Below are positions 51,387 to 61,010 of a DNA stretch of 64,000 nt, piece by piece (the first letter of the stretch is position 1; every line of letters starts with the position of its first letter). A model generated the notes under the pieces. That model had not been told where the DNA came from, searched no databases, and saw only the letters and a list, made by a program, of their open reading frames with translations. The translations under genes and the position numbers were made by a program. Origin of the DNA: Deinococcus phoenicis (lineage in GTDB: Bacteria > Deinococcota > Deinococci > Deinococcales > Deinococcaceae); contig NZ_JHAC01000032.1 of assembly GCF_000599865.1 (NCBI RefSeq), forward strand, positions 46,624 to 110,623. The letters are read 5' to 3'.

Positions 51387-54255
51387 GGTGCGCCTCCACA
51401 GCCTGACGAAGGAGGGGATCTAGGGCTGAGACTTCATCCGGGTGGCTGAAGCGGCCGTTGAAGTAGCCCGGTTCCCAGCCCGAGAGCGGCTGGCCCACCT
51501 GAGCCTCTCCCAGCCCCTGTGGGTTCTCCAACTCCCCGTAGGGGTGCCGGAGAGCCAGATACACGCCCTCCCGGTTGATCCACAGCCTCGCCAAGTCGCG
51601 CTCGTCCAGCATGAAGTAGTCCGCCGCCTTGGAGCTCTTGACACCTACCCCCTGAGCCGTGAACGCCGCGCGAAGGGCCTGGACCAGTTGGCGCACCTGT
51701 GGCTCGCGGTAAGCGATGCCCTGCTGGAACTGCTCATGCACGGCCCGAACGAGCGGAAGGGCGCGCTCGGCATCCTCCGCCGTCCGCAGGGGGAAGGCCC
51801 AGCGATCCTTGCTCCGAGGCTCCCAGCCCTCGAAGAGAGCCGGGAGCAGGATGTCCGGGTCGCGGGGCTGCACCTCAACCAAAGCCGCGCCGCTGCGGAG
51901 CAGCACGACCAGCTCAACTGGACGCCCATAGCCCATGTAACTCTGCGTCACTGTGCGGGTGAGTGACGGATCGATCTCCACGAGCCTGCTTTCAAACGTC
52001 TCCAGGGCCTCCCGAGCCACCCAGGCGAGTTGTTCCAGCGAGGCGGCCAGGCTGGACAGGCTGGAGGGCGAGGAGCTGCCAGAAACCGAGCGGTTGAGCT
52101 GGTAATTCAGGGCTTGCTGGGCCAGCTCCAAGAAGGCATCCAAAGGAGTTTCAGGACGCACGACCACTTCCGCATCACCGTTCCCGTGATGCCCCACCTC
52201 GGTCACATCGCGGGCAAGCCCGTGGGGATCGTCAAGGTCGGCGAAGGGGATGTTCAGCCAGCACTTCACCGAGCCCAGTTCAGGCTGCGGGACAAGGTCG
52301 CAGAAGTTCGTGCCCACCTTGAAGGCGATGTACTTCTTCGTGGGCACTTCCTGCACCTTGGGGTGCAAGTCCAGCAGCTCCGTGCGCAGGTCGTCCACGA
52401 GAACCCGCAGGGCAGGCGGCAGGCCCAGGAGATGATCTTCGAGGGCGTGAACACCCGGAGCCACACGCTGGCTCAACTGCTCGCGCAGCTCCTCGCTGGG
52501 TTGCACCATCGGCCAGACCTTGAGGGCGCGGTCGGCCAGGCGCTCGGCCCGCTCACGGATGCGCCCCTCGTTCCATTCGTCCAACTCGGCGAGTTCCTGG
52601 TTCAGGAGCAGGTGGCTCGACTTGAAGCCCTTCCCCTTGCCCTTGAGCAGGTCCCGCTTTTCGAGGAAGGGGCGGTCGCTGTATTCGGGGTTGTACCCCG
52701 TCAGCGTCAGGTTGCCCAGGGTGTGCAAGTACCTCTCCTGTACCTCGGCCCAGTGCTCGCCCAACATCTCCCGCCACTCGGTCGCCAGCGCCTTGTTCTG
52801 CGGCATGACGTGTTCGATGGTGTAGTCGCCGGGGTTGATGGGCTCCTTGTCCTCGTGGTTCTCCAGGTGCCCCAGTGTGTAGCGGCTCAGGTGACGCGGG
52901 GTGTACATGGGCCGGATCATGATCTGCTGGCGGAAGTCCTCATCGGACGGGAAGCGCAGGTAGGACCGCTGCCCATAGAGCTGATCCTTGAAGGCCTGGA
53001 GGTACGGCTGCCCCCGCAGCTGCCCCGGCAGTGCCGGGAAGAACTTGTTGAGGCCCTGCGTACCGACCCCGCACACCCAGCGGCGGTAAAGGTAGGATTC
53101 CAGGGTACCCAGCAGCTCCACGAACTCCTCCCGGTATAGGTCGCCTGCCTTCCACGCCGAGTAGGCGTCCAGCACCAGCGGATACCACACGTCCAGCTCC
53201 AGCCCCCGCAGGCTCAGCAGCGCCCGGCGAACCTCGGCATCCGCCTCGTGCTTCTGGGGGTCGAGCAGCGCCGCGTAGTACCCCGCCGCGCGGTGGAGTT
53301 CGCGCACCAGGAAGGGGATGTCCTGCTGGTCCTTCTCCAGGTCCCTTTCCACGTACCGCTTGAACGCCACGTACACGTCGCCCAGGCGGGCCGGAATGGG
53401 CGTCTTGCTGCGCAGGCTCAGGAAGTCGCGGATGAAGCGGTCGAAGGCGCCCGGCTCGGTGCCGTCGAACAGGCGCTCCATCTGGAACCAGTGCTCGTGG
53501 TACAGCTTCTCTTGCTGCTTCTCCTGCTTCTTACCACCCATCCGCATCAGCACGTAGTTCCGGATGCGGTCTGCCTCCGAGAGGTCCAGGCCCGTGCTGT
53601 TCATGCTGTCGAAGATGAGCTGCGGGTCATCCTCGCCGTCCTTGAGGGCGATACGGACCACCTGGAGCCGTTGCAGCCCCGCGTAGACCTGCGCGAGGTC
53701 CACCCCTGGCTTGCCCAGTTGCGCCTCGAAGAAGGCGAGGGTGTCCAACAGGCGAGGTGAGGGCTTGGGCGGGAGCGGCGTGTGCTCGTCCTCCAGGCTG
53801 TCGAGCAGGCGGGCCAGCGTTTCACGGTCACTCTTGGTCAGAACCAGTTTGTGATGGAGCCGCCCGCTCACGTCCGGGTTCACCAGCAGGTTCTTGCGGA
53901 TGCTCTCGGCAGACACGTTGACAGTCGAGCCGTCCTTCTCGACCTTAAAGCCGCCCGTCACCTTGAGGCGGCGAACCAGGGCGATCAGGAACAGGGTGGT
54001 CGTCGTGAGCCGCTGCTGGCCGTCAATCAGGAGGGCCTGGGTCACGTCCGCCATGTCGTCGTCCGAAGTCGTGACGTACACCACCGACCCGGTGAAGTGC
54101 GGCCGACCCTGCGCTCCCGCCTCCAGCACGTCGTCCCACAGGCGCTCGACCTGCTCGCGCTGCCAGCTATACGTCCGCTGGTAGATCGGCACCTCGTACT
54201 GCCGCCCGCTGCTCCCCTGCAACACACGGAAGAGCGACACTGCTTCAGCCTTCAC
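51370..54255 (-). CDS. GmrSD-like DUF262-DUF1524 protein with DUF5655 domain, inserted between hsdS and hsdR
   Basis: The 961-aa protein begins with a DUF262 domain: YQRTYSW near 25-31, and IDGQQRLTT (DGQQR at 78-82), the nucleotide-hydrolysing motif. DUF1524, an HNH-type nuclease, follows: TIEHVMPQN near 475 and HTLGNLTLTGYN near 508. At about 637-750 comes a DUF5655-like module (KKYIAFKVGTNFCDLVP, ARDVTEVGHHGNGD). A further region of about 200 residues of unknown type ends the protein. GmrSD-type enzymes cut modified phage DNA. ATGA overlap with hsdS and 17-bp overlap with hsdR embed it in the restriction operon. Confidence 0.88.
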   Translation of the reverse strand: MKAEAVSLFRVLQGSSGRQYEVPIYQRTYSWQREQVERLWDDVLEAGAQGRPHFTGSVVYVTTSDDDMADVTQALLIDGQQRLTTTTLFLIALVRRLKVTGGFKVEKDGSTVNVSAESIRKNLLVNPDVSGRLHHKLVLTKSDRETLARLLDSLEDEHTPLPPKPSPRLLDTLAFFEAQLGKPGVDLAQVYAGLQRLQVVRIALKDGEDDPQLIFDSMNSTGLDLSEADRIRNYVLMRMGGKKQEKQQEKLYHEHWFQMERLFDGTEPGAFDRFIRDFLSLRSKTPIPARLGDVYVAFKRYVERDLEKDQQDIPFLVRELHRAAGYYAALLDPQKHEADAEVRRALLSLRGLELDVWYPLVLDAYSAWKAGDLYREEFVELLGTLESYLYRRWVCGVGTQGLNKFFPALPGQLRGQPYLQAFKDQLYGQRSYLRFPSDEDFRQQIMIRPMYTPRHLSRYTLGHLENHEDKEPINPGDYTIEHVMPQNKALATEWREMLGEHWAEVQERYLHTLGNLTLTGYNPEYSDRPFLEKRDLLKGKGKGFKSSHLLLNQELAELDEWNEGRIRERAERLADRALKVWPMVQPSEELREQLSQRVAPGVHALEDHLLGLPPALRVLVDDLRTELLDLHPKVQEVPTKKYIAFKVGTNFCDLVPQPELGSVKCWLNIPFADLDDPHGLARDVTEVGHHGNGDAEVVVRPETPLDAFLELAQQALNYQLNRSVSGSSSPSSLSSLAASLEQLAWVAREALETFESRLVEIDPSLTRTVTQSYMGYGRPVELVVLLRSGAALVEVQPRDPDILLPALFEGWEPRSKDRWAFPLRTAEDAERALPLVRAVHEQFQQGIAYREPQVRQLVQALRAAFTAQGVGVKSSKAADYFMLDERDLARLWINREGVYLALRHPYGELENPQGLGEAQVGQPLSGWEPGYFNGRFSHPDEVSALDPLLRQAVEAHRASVL

Positions 54256-55534
54256 GCCACCGCCTCCTCTCGCCGCTCTGCAACTTCGGCCTCCAGCCCC
54301 GGCCCCCGCACCGCCAGCCCCGATACGTCCAGCTCGCCCGACACCAGCCGGGGCAGGAGCAGGTCACGGGTGCGGCGAAGGTTGGCGTTGCGCTGGCGAA
54401 GGGCAACGGTTAAATCAATGAGTGGTGCAGCCAAGTCTGTAAAGCGTTCAACGAGCGACGCCGGAGGAAGGAGCAATGGAAGAATTGCCAACCCCTTTGG
54501 AGAAACCCGCTGATGGCTCGTTGAGGTGCCGGAGGCCATCAAAGCCAGACGCTCCAGAAATTCCGGAGCCGAACACAGACTGTAGAGCCAGTGCTTGGAA
54601 TAGCCTCGCTGGGAAGGAGGGGTAAAAACTCAGTTGAGGCAATCTGGCGGCCCCCCTTTGAGGCGGGAGGCAGCCAAACACGGGGAATCTTGGGATTCAG
54701 CTTCGGTAAAAGCACGCAGTCTTTGGGGATGCGGTTCTTGTTGCTCTTGATTTCAGAGCCGTTCTCCAAGGCTGGAAGCTGCCCGGCATCAAAAGCGGGA
54801 AGGCTGAAATGCTCGAACTCCTCTTCTGGGAAGTTCCCAGGGTTGAGCGAGGTGCTGAACACGACGGCTGCATCCCTGAATGTCCCCCACTCCCACCCCT
54901 TCGGCCTCCGCCCCTGCTCGTCTTCCACGAACTCGGCACCCTCGTAGCCGGGGAAGCGGAACTCCACGAACCACTCGCGGTACAGGGCGCGGGCCATCTC
55001 CTCCAGCACCCGCACGCGCCGCGTGTTGTTCTCGATGAGGTCATCGTAGGCGGAGAGGATGGCGGCGATTTTCCGCTGGGTGGGGAGGGGGGGGAGCCTC
55101 AGAGGAAAGGAGGTCAGAACTTGGGCATTGGCGTTTGGCTGCGCCGCGCCGCCCATGTGCTTCTGGATGAACTCCTTGTACATGGCCGACTCCACCACGG
55201 CACCGACAAAGCCAGCGTCAACGTCTTTTCTCAGTTGTAGGCGCACAAGGTAGGATGCAAAAACGGCCTCTGGAGCATTCTTTATACGCTTCGCCCAGCC
55301 CGTAGTTGCGCCCGTGCGGGCGACGACAATATCCCCCTCTTGTAAGAGGTATTTCTGCCGCTCTTTCTCCGTCACTTCGCAGTACGGCACAGACTCCCAA
55401 TCAATGAGGTCAGGCACAATGTCCGTAATTCGGAGGAACTTGGGGCCCACCTCGGCCTTGCTCGCGCTCGCTGTGTACCCATATTGCACTTTCCAGCAGA
55501 GGTCACGCAGTACAACTTCAGGCCAGACGTTCAC
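54252..55534 (-). pseudogene. hsdS: Type I specificity subunit HsdS, split by one frameshift
   Basis: The subunit begins at a GTG overlapping the hsdM stop (GTGA). A first target-recognition domain leads to PLRLPPLPTQRKIAAILSAYD (about residues 135-155) and ALYREWFVEFRFPG, then a second recognition domain. Around 54603-54612 the frame shifts by one missing base; the other frame continues with KHWLYSLCSAPEFLERLA, then the C-terminal LVERFTDLAAPLIDLTVALRQ and LLLPRLVSGELDVS. With one base restored the protein is about 427 residues, normal for HsdS. The recognition domains are more AT-rich than their surroundings. Confidence 0.88.
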
Positions 55535-57078
55535 GCCGAAACCCCAACTTCCAGCAATGCCTGCACGTTCGCCCCAATCCTCTCCTCCAGCTCGTGCGCT
55601 TCGGCGTTCAGGGTTTCCAGCTCCTCGTTCAGTTCGCTCAGGCGCACGCTGAAGTCGAAGTCGTCGGCGGCGCGGGCCTGCACCCCCACGTAGCGGCCAG
55701 GGTTCAGGCTCCAGCCCTGCGCCTCTATCTCGGCGCGCGTGGCGACCTTGCACAGCCCCGGCACGTCGCGGTACACGCCACCGGGGAACAGTTCCTCGAT
55801 CTTCTCCTGGCTGCCGTGCCTGAACTCCGGCTTCTCGCCCCGGTACAGGTTGGCGATGTTCGCCAGGAACTCCACCTGCTCGTCGGTCAGCTCGCGAACA
55901 GCCTTGGTCACTTGGCGGTAGGTGTTACGGGCGTCAATGAACAGCACCTTGTCCTCGCGTGCGGTGCCGCGCTTGCCGTTGTCGAGGAACCAGAGCGTGG
56001 CGGGCAGGGTGACGGTGTAGAAGAGGTTGGAGCTGGTGGCGAGCATGATGTCCACGTTGCCGCTCTGGATCATGCGCTGCCGGATGAGCTGTTCGCTGCC
56101 GCGCGCGTCGCTGGCGCTGTTCGCCATGACCACCCCGGCGCGGCCCCTGGCGTTCAGGCTGCTGGAGATGTACTGGAGCCACAGGTAGTTGCCGTTGTCG
56201 GTGCTGGGGATGCCGTGGGGGAGGCGCGGGTCGGCCGCGATGTCGTCCTTCTTGACGCCCTTGACGTTGAAGGGCGGGTTGGCGAGAGCGAAGTCGAACT
56301 TGCCCCGGCTGCCGTGAATGTCCTCGTAGAAGGTGTTGCCCTGTTTGATGTCACCGCTTAGGCCATGCACGGCGAGGTTCATGCGGGCCAGTCGCACAGT
56401 CTCGGCGGTCTTCTCCTGCCCGAAGACGCTCAGCTCGTCGGTGGGATTCTTCTGGTGCTCGGTGACAAAGCGTGCCGACTGGACGAACATGCCGCCCGAG
56501 CCGCAGGCCGGGTCGTAGATGCGCCCGTGGAACGGCTCCATGATCTCGACCATCAGCTTGACGAGGCTGGTCGGGGTGTAGAACTCGCCGCCCAGTTGGC
56601 CCTCGCGCTTGGCAAACTCGCCCAGGAAATACTCGTACACCTTGCCAAAGGCGTCCCCCTGAAGCCCGGCGGCGATCTCCTCGAAGTTGAACGCCTTCAG
56701 GAGGGGCGTGAGGACGCTGTTGTCCAGGCGGTTGTAAATCTTGGGCAGGACGCCCTTCAGATCCTCGTTCTCGGCCTCGATGGCGTTCATGGCCTCGTTG
56801 ATGGCCTGTCCCAGGTTCGCCCCGTCAGGCAGGGCCAGCAGGCGGCGGTAACGGGCCTGCTCCGGCAGGTACATCACGCCCTCGGCCTGGAAGTCGATGG
56901 GGTCGGCGTCTGGCCCCAGTTCCTCCTGCGCCTGCTGGAAGCGGTGGTCGGCGTAGGCCAGGAAGATCAGGCCCAGAACGGGCGTGCTGTACTCGTGGCT
57001 GCGGAGCTTGGAGTTGGCGCGCAGGTTATCGGCGGCAGCCCAGAGGCGGCGCTCGACTTCAGAGGTATTCGCGGACAT
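55531..57078 (-). CDS. hsdM: Type I DNA methyltransferase subunit HsdM
   Basis: This 515-aa N6-adenine methyltransferase subunit is intact. An N-terminal helical domain ([23 protein letters not shown]) precedes the SAM-binding motif [10 protein letters not shown] near 188-197. The catalytic NPPF is near 265, after [21 protein letters not shown] and [19 protein letters not shown] are also typical. The C-terminal coiled segment contacts HsdS. TATGCT lies 10 nt before the ATG at 57078, suggesting the operon promoter; the in-frame ATG at 57093 falls inside that hexamer. Methylation may continue even if hsdS and hsdR are broken. Confidence 0.94.
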   Translation of the reverse strand: MSANTSEVERRLWAAADNLRANSKLRSHEYSTPVLGLIFLAYADHRFQQAQEELGPDADPIDFQAEGVMYLPEQARYRRLLALPDGANLGQAINEAMNAIEAENEDLKGVLPKIYNRLDNSVLTPLLKAFNFEEIAAGLQGDAFGKVYEYFLGEFAKREGQLGGEFYTPTSLVKLMVEIMEPFHGRIYDPACGSGGMFVQSARFVTEHQKNPTDELSVFGQEKTAETVRLARMNLAVHGLSGDIKQGNTFYEDIHGSRGKFDFALANPPFNVKGVKKDDIAADPRLPHGIPSTDNGNYLWLQYISSSLNARGRAGVVMANSASDARGSEQLIRQRMIQSGNVDIMLATSSNLFYTVTLPATLWFLDNGKRGTAREDKVLFIDARNTYRQVTKAVRELTDEQVEFLANIANLYRGEKPEFRHGSQEKIEELFPGGVYRDVPGLCKVATRAEIEAQGWSLNPGRYVGVQARAADDFDFSVRLSELNEELETLNAEAHELEERIGANVQALLEVGVSA

Positions 57079-57191
57079 CGTGTGTTCCAGCATAGAGTCC
57101 GGAGCCAGGCCCGGAGCCGCATCTGCGGTCAGGCGCAACACCCAGCAGGCCCAGTGCCCAGGCTCTGCTGGAACAACGGTGTCAAACAGGG

Positions 57192-58217
57192 TCAGTACGC
57201 GGGCTTGACCGGCAACGGTTCGTAGATCCGCTTGCTGCTCCCGTTGTCGAAGTTCACGGTGGCGATCACGTTGATGCTGGTGTATATCCGGTCGGCCCGG
57301 GCGCGCACGTTCAGGGGCAGCGTGAAGATCAGGCTGTTGCCGCTCTGCCGAAACTTCGTGACGGGTCCCCCGGCGGGCGGCCAGGCATCCACGCTGTCGA
57401 GCGCGAGCTTTCCTGTCCGGCCACCCTCCCGGTACTCCAGCTCGTACCGGAACTCGGCACTGACCGGACGTGCCCCGTCCGGTAGGGTCTCGATCACCAG
57501 GTCGCACAGGTGGGCGCGGCCCGCCAGGAGGCCCGTTCGCACGGTGCCGCTCGAGGCGTCACGGCAGGTCGTGAAATACCACCGGGTGAACCTGGGAGCC
57601 GCGTCCCCAGCGGCGGGGGTGATGGCGAGCGGGGAGGGCGGGCGGCTGGTGGCGGCTGGACCTCCTCCACAGGCCCGCACCTGGCCCCAGGCGGCCGGGA
57701 ACCCATTGGCCGAGAAGGTGTAGGTCAGGGCCTGCCCACCCGACGGGCGGTTGATGCGGACCACCAAGCGCTTGCCCGCGTTCAGACCACTCACGATCCG
57801 GCGGACAGCCGCGCTGTGGATAGCGACAGCCTTCAGATTCACGTCGCCCCTGGAGTTGACCACGGTCGTCAACTCGCTGTCCGGAAGCACGATGGGGGGA
57901 TCGTTACCCAGCCGCACTGTCACGGCGGGTCGCACACCCAGGTCCGCGTCCCGCTCACTCAGCAACGTGTTCTTGGTATTCAAGCCAGCCCAGAGTTCGG
58001 CCTGATCGAAGCTGGCGCACCGTACGGCGAAAAAAGTCTCGCCGGTGCTGTCGTTGACTTCATAGAGGGCGACGAAGCTGGTGTTGACGTCCGTGATGGG
58101 ATCTTTGCTAAAAGAATAGTACGTCTGGGTTCCCGGCACGCGGTCAATCGCGCGGGCCGTGGTCAGGGTCAGGGCCGCGGCCACAGCCAGGGCCAGTTTC
58201 ACAGGGGTATGGATCAT
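57192..58217 (-). CDS. Secreted protein with a duplicated-family two-cysteine domain plus extra C-terminal domain
   Basis: The 341-aa protein has a signal peptide ([16 protein letters not shown]). The first mature domain (to about 185) is related to the whole neighbouring 186-aa protein: [19 protein letters not shown] matches VPGTKTWYWFHRDVMTDNN, and Cys67 and Cys183 line up with its Cys64 and Cys183. After a Pro-rich linker, a second domain (about 205-341) carries Cys218 and Cys238. The family is unrecognised. It is last in the four-gene secreted operon. GAGGAG precedes the ATG. Confidence 0.65.
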   Translation of the reverse strand: MIHTPVKLALAVAAALTLTTARAIDRVPGTQTYYSFSKDPITDVNTSFVALYEVNDSTGETFFAVRCASFDQAELWAGLNTKNTLLSERDADLGVRPAVTVRLGNDPPIVLPDSELTTVVNSRGDVNLKAVAIHSAAVRRIVSGLNAGKRLVVRINRPSGGQALTYTFSANGFPAAWGQVRACGGGPAATSRPPSPLAITPAAGDAAPRFTRWYFTTCRDASSGTVRTGLLAGRAHLCDLVIETLPDGARPVSAEFRYELEYREGGRTGKLALDSVDAWPPAGGPVTKFRQSGNSLIFTLPLNVRARADRIYTSINVIATVNFDNGSSKRIYEPLPVKPAY

Positions 58218-58250
58218 GGCTCTCCTCAGGGGCTGCACAGCCCCAGATGG

Positions 58251-58811
58251 TCAACGCAGGTCACAGAAGTCGATGGCCTTGAACGCCTGGACAAAACCCG
58301 CGGGCAGGAAGGTGAAGGTCAGCGTCTGTTTCACCGGAGCTTGGGGACTCTTGGCCTGCACGCGAATGAACACCTTTTGCCCCGTCCCCAGGCCCACCGC
58401 GATGGCCTCGTTGGCGGCACTGTCCGCAAAGCTGAAGGAGTCACGCCTCAGCCGATTCTCAACGCCCACCCTGGTGAGGCTGTAAATGGTCGCCTGCTGC
58501 CCCGTGCCCACGCGGTAGTTGACGAGATAGAGATCGTCCGGGTCCAGCTCCTCCGTGCCCTGCTCCGGGAGCAGTTGGTGCTTGGTGGTCAGGGAGAAAT
58601 CGAAACCTCTGGGACCCCAGCACTTCATGGTGAGGTAGGTCCCCTGGGTATACTGCTCGTCGAGAAAAATCTCGCTCAGGTTGTTGTCGGTCATCACGTC
58701 CCGGTGAAACCAGTACCAGGTCTTCGTTCCTGGGACCTGGACATCATCACGGGCTGCCAGGGTCGGAAACGCTGTGAGCGTGAGAAGGAGGGTTGCCAGC
58801 AAGGGCCTCAT
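58251..58811 (-). CDS. Secreted two-cysteine protein, single-domain paralogue
   Basis: The 186-aa protein has a clear signal peptide (LLATLLLTLTAFPTLAA). A single beta-rich domain follows with Cys64 and Cys183, probably one disulfide. It is a paralogue of the first domain of the next gene. TACAGT is 7 nt before the ATG, giving it its own promoter inside the operon. Function is unknown. Confidence 0.65.
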   Translation of the reverse strand: MRPLLATLLLTLTAFPTLAARDDVQVPGTKTWYWFHRDVMTDNNLSEIFLDEQYTQGTYLTMKCWGPRGFDFSLTTKHQLLPEQGTEELDPDDLYLVNYRVGTGQQATIYSLTRVGVENRLRRDSFSFADSAANEAIAVGLGTGQKVFIRVQAKSPQAPVKQTLTFTFLPAGFVQAFKAIDFCDLR

Positions 58812-58818
58812 GGTTTCC

Positions 58819-58824
58819 ACTGTA
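58819..58824 (-). promoter_or_regulatory. -10 hexamer TACAGT for the two-cysteine protein
   Basis: TACAGT on the minus strand is 7 nt before the ATG at 58811. Confidence 0.4.
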
Positions 58825-58862
58825 GAGGCTGGAGCAGGCCGCCATGACCGTATTTGTGGCAC

Positions 58863-60380
58863 TCATCGGGCGCTCCCCCGGTATCCGGCCTGCCGGGCCT
58901 CCTGCATGGTGCGGAAGCAGTCCTCTGGGCGGGTCTTCGCGTAGAAGTTGCCCCCAGGAAGGTGATAGATCATGCTGCCCGCGTTGCCCTTGATGGGGAA
59001 GCCCGGCGGGCAGTTCATTCCCTGCGGCGCGGCGCGTCCCGAGGGGGCAGGGGGCATGCGGCAATCGGCATCCTTGCCGTCCACCTGGCCGTCATAGTCG
59101 TTGTCGATGCCGTCCCGGCAGGCGTAACCGGACTCGGTACCTTCCGGGCGCGGGTTGGCCTTGGGCCATTCATCGGAGATGCTTCGCCACATCGCCTCGA
59201 AGGCGGCGTCATAGGTGCGGACATGCTGGGGGACGTCCCGCAGGATCAGGGTGTTCTCGTCGTTGCGTAGATCCCCGGCCGAGGTCCAGTTCATCGAGCC
59301 GAAGATCAGGTGGCGGCCGTCCACGCTGGCCGCCTTGGCGTGCATCTTCCCGCCCCAGTTCTCGACCTTGACCTGCACCCCTGCCGACCGCAGCAGCTCG
59401 TGCTTGGTGTACTCGTTGCGGGCAGCAGTGGCGTCGAGGATCAGCCGCACCTGAACCTTGCGGCGGCGGGCCTCCAGCAGCGCTGTAGCGATCTGCTTGT
59501 TGGTGAGGTAGAAAACCGAGATGTTGATGTTCTGGCGGGCTCCATTCAGGGTTTGCACGACGGCCTTCATCGCCCCGTCCTGTGGCGAGAAGAGCACCGT
59601 GGCCGTGCCGCCCTGTACCAGGGGTATAGCTGGCCGAACCTGAGATTTTTTCTCGCGGTGGAAGCGGCCCGCGTACATCTGTTCGAACTCTTGCATATAG
59701 GCCTGGGCCAGGGCCGAACCCCGCAGGAGAGCCGCGACGTTCGCGTTGTACCCGCCCACGTCGCTGTCGCTGATGTTTGCGGAGCCTGTCCACACGATCT
59801 GGCGGTCCACGACAAAGAACTTGTGGTGCATGATGTCGCCCTCAAAGTCGATAGGCTCCTCGCTGGCCTGGCCGAGTTCATAGCGCACCCCGCCCACAGT
59901 GGCGCGGTAACAGGAGAGCGGGCCTTCGTGCCCTTCAGGCCGCACGCACTTCGCCTTAGCCTTACCACCGTCCTGCTCCTGCTGCCTGGCCAGGGTGCGC
60001 CGATCAGCCGCCTGGTCAGTTCGCACGCCGGGCAAGGCTTGGAGCAGTTTGGGCGTATCGGCGTAATAGTTCTTCCCGTCCACGTCCGCATCCACGACAC
60101 CTCTAACCCGGACTCCGCGCTTCTGGGCGCGCACGAGGGCGGTGAGCACCTCGTCCTGCCCCCGCAGACCGTAGATGGCGAAGTCGATCTGACTGCGGGC
60201 ACCGTCAAGCGCCTGGAGCAGCGAGAGGCACATCGGCGTGTCACACTTCTCGTTGGGTTTGCTCGCCGCGATAGGCGCATGGGGGAAAAGTTGAAGCTGT
60301 ACCGGCAGGAGAGCAGGGGCACCGGCACTGCTGCTCACCCCCAGCACCAGGGCCATCACCAGGGGAAGCGGGCGCAGCAC
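58863..60380 (-). CDS. Secreted phospholipase D family nuclease with C-terminal sunset-type domain
   Basis: The 505-aa protein has a signal peptide (LVMALVLGVSSSAGAPA). Two PLD (HKD) motifs follow: His185/Lys187/Asp192 in MHHKFFVVD with GSAN after it, and His347/Lys349/Asp354 in MHAKAASVD with GSMNW. They form one active site for phosphodiester cleavage, as in Nuc-type endonucleases or phospholipases. A Ca-binding-like DGIDNDYDGQVDGKDADC stretch (about 423-443) leads to a C-terminal 'sunset' module often attached to secreted nucleases. The GTG start lies at the upstream gene's stop codon. Extracellular DNA or lipid is the likely substrate. Confidence 0.88.
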   Translation of the reverse strand: MLRPLPLVMALVLGVSSSAGAPALLPVQLQLFPHAPIAASKPNEKCDTPMCLSLLQALDGARSQIDFAIYGLRGQDEVLTALVRAQKRGVRVRGVVDADVDGKNYYADTPKLLQALPGVRTDQAADRRTLARQQEQDGGKAKAKCVRPEGHEGPLSCYRATVGGVRYELGQASEEPIDFEGDIMHHKFFVVDRQIVWTGSANISDSDVGGYNANVAALLRGSALAQAYMQEFEQMYAGRFHREKKSQVRPAIPLVQGGTATVLFSPQDGAMKAVVQTLNGARQNINISVFYLTNKQIATALLEARRRKVQVRLILDATAARNEYTKHELLRSAGVQVKVENWGGKMHAKAASVDGRHLIFGSMNWTSAGDLRNDENTLILRDVPQHVRTYDAAFEAMWRSISDEWPKANPRPEGTESGYACRDGIDNDYDGQVDGKDADCRMPPAPSGRAAPQGMNCPPGFPIKGNAGSMIYHLPGGNFYAKTRPEDCFRTMQEARQAGYRGSAR

Positions 60381-60899
60381 TTAGTACACCCGGAAGTTCA
60401 GGCGCCAGGCGTTCACGTACTCATGCGAAAGCGTGCAGGACAGCCTGTACGTCTTGCCGCCCGAGGACCAGGGGATGAAGACTTCCTTCCCGCGCCCCTC
60501 CTCACACTTGGTGTTGAGCTGGAACAGGACGGTTGGTGTGGGCCGCTTCCCAGTCCCCAGCTCAACCAGGCGGCTGATCATGAGGCCGGTGTAAGTTTCG
60601 CCCGGACCAAAAAGAGTGTCCTGCACGCCCGTGGTGTAGCCCAGGGAGACCACGCGCTCCCCCTGCCGGACGACGGAGAGGACTGTAGGCTCCATGGGAA
60701 CTGCTGGATCGAAGGGGAACTCCCCCTTGACGATGTACCGGTACTCGCTGACGTCTGCTCCCAGCGGATCCTTGATGCTGAGCTTGCAGGCATAGGTCTT
60801 GCAGAAGCCGGACGCGGCGAAGGAGGCGGAACTGCCGATCAGGGGGGCCGCCAGCGCTGAGCTGGTCAGGGCGGCGGCCAGTGGGACGAGATGGCGCAT
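60381..60899 (-). CDS. Secreted hypothetical protein heading the PLD operon
   Basis: The 172-aa exported protein has a signal peptide (LVPLAAALTSSALAAP). A beta-rich mature part with cysteines in FCKTYACKL and later in TKCEEG and RLSCTL probably forms two disulfides. There is no named domain. TACCCT is 6 nt before the ATG. Its stop codon abuts the PLD gene's GTG start, so the two are coupled. Confidence 0.65.
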   Translation of the reverse strand: MRHLVPLAAALTSSALAAPLIGSSASFAASGFCKTYACKLSIKDPLGADVSEYRYIVKGEFPFDPAVPMEPTVLSVVRQGERVVSLGYTTGVQDTLFGPGETYTGLMISRLVELGTGKRPTPTVLFQLNTKCEEGRGKEVFIPWSSGGKTYRLSCTLSHEYVNAWRLNFRVY

Positions 60900-60905
60900 G
60901 CCCCC

Positions 60906-60911
60906 AGGGTA
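60906..60911 (-). promoter_or_regulatory. -10 hexamer TACCCT for the secreted-protein operon
   Basis: TACCCT on the minus strand is 6 nt before the ATG at 60899. Confidence 0.4.
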
Positions 60912-61010
60912 AGGGGCCGCCCGTGTGCGGACTGCCTCACTTGCGCATCGTGCGGCCAAACTTCCCAGGAACCCCTGGTGGGGCGCGCGCCTTCCTGCAC
61001 TGGACAGTGA

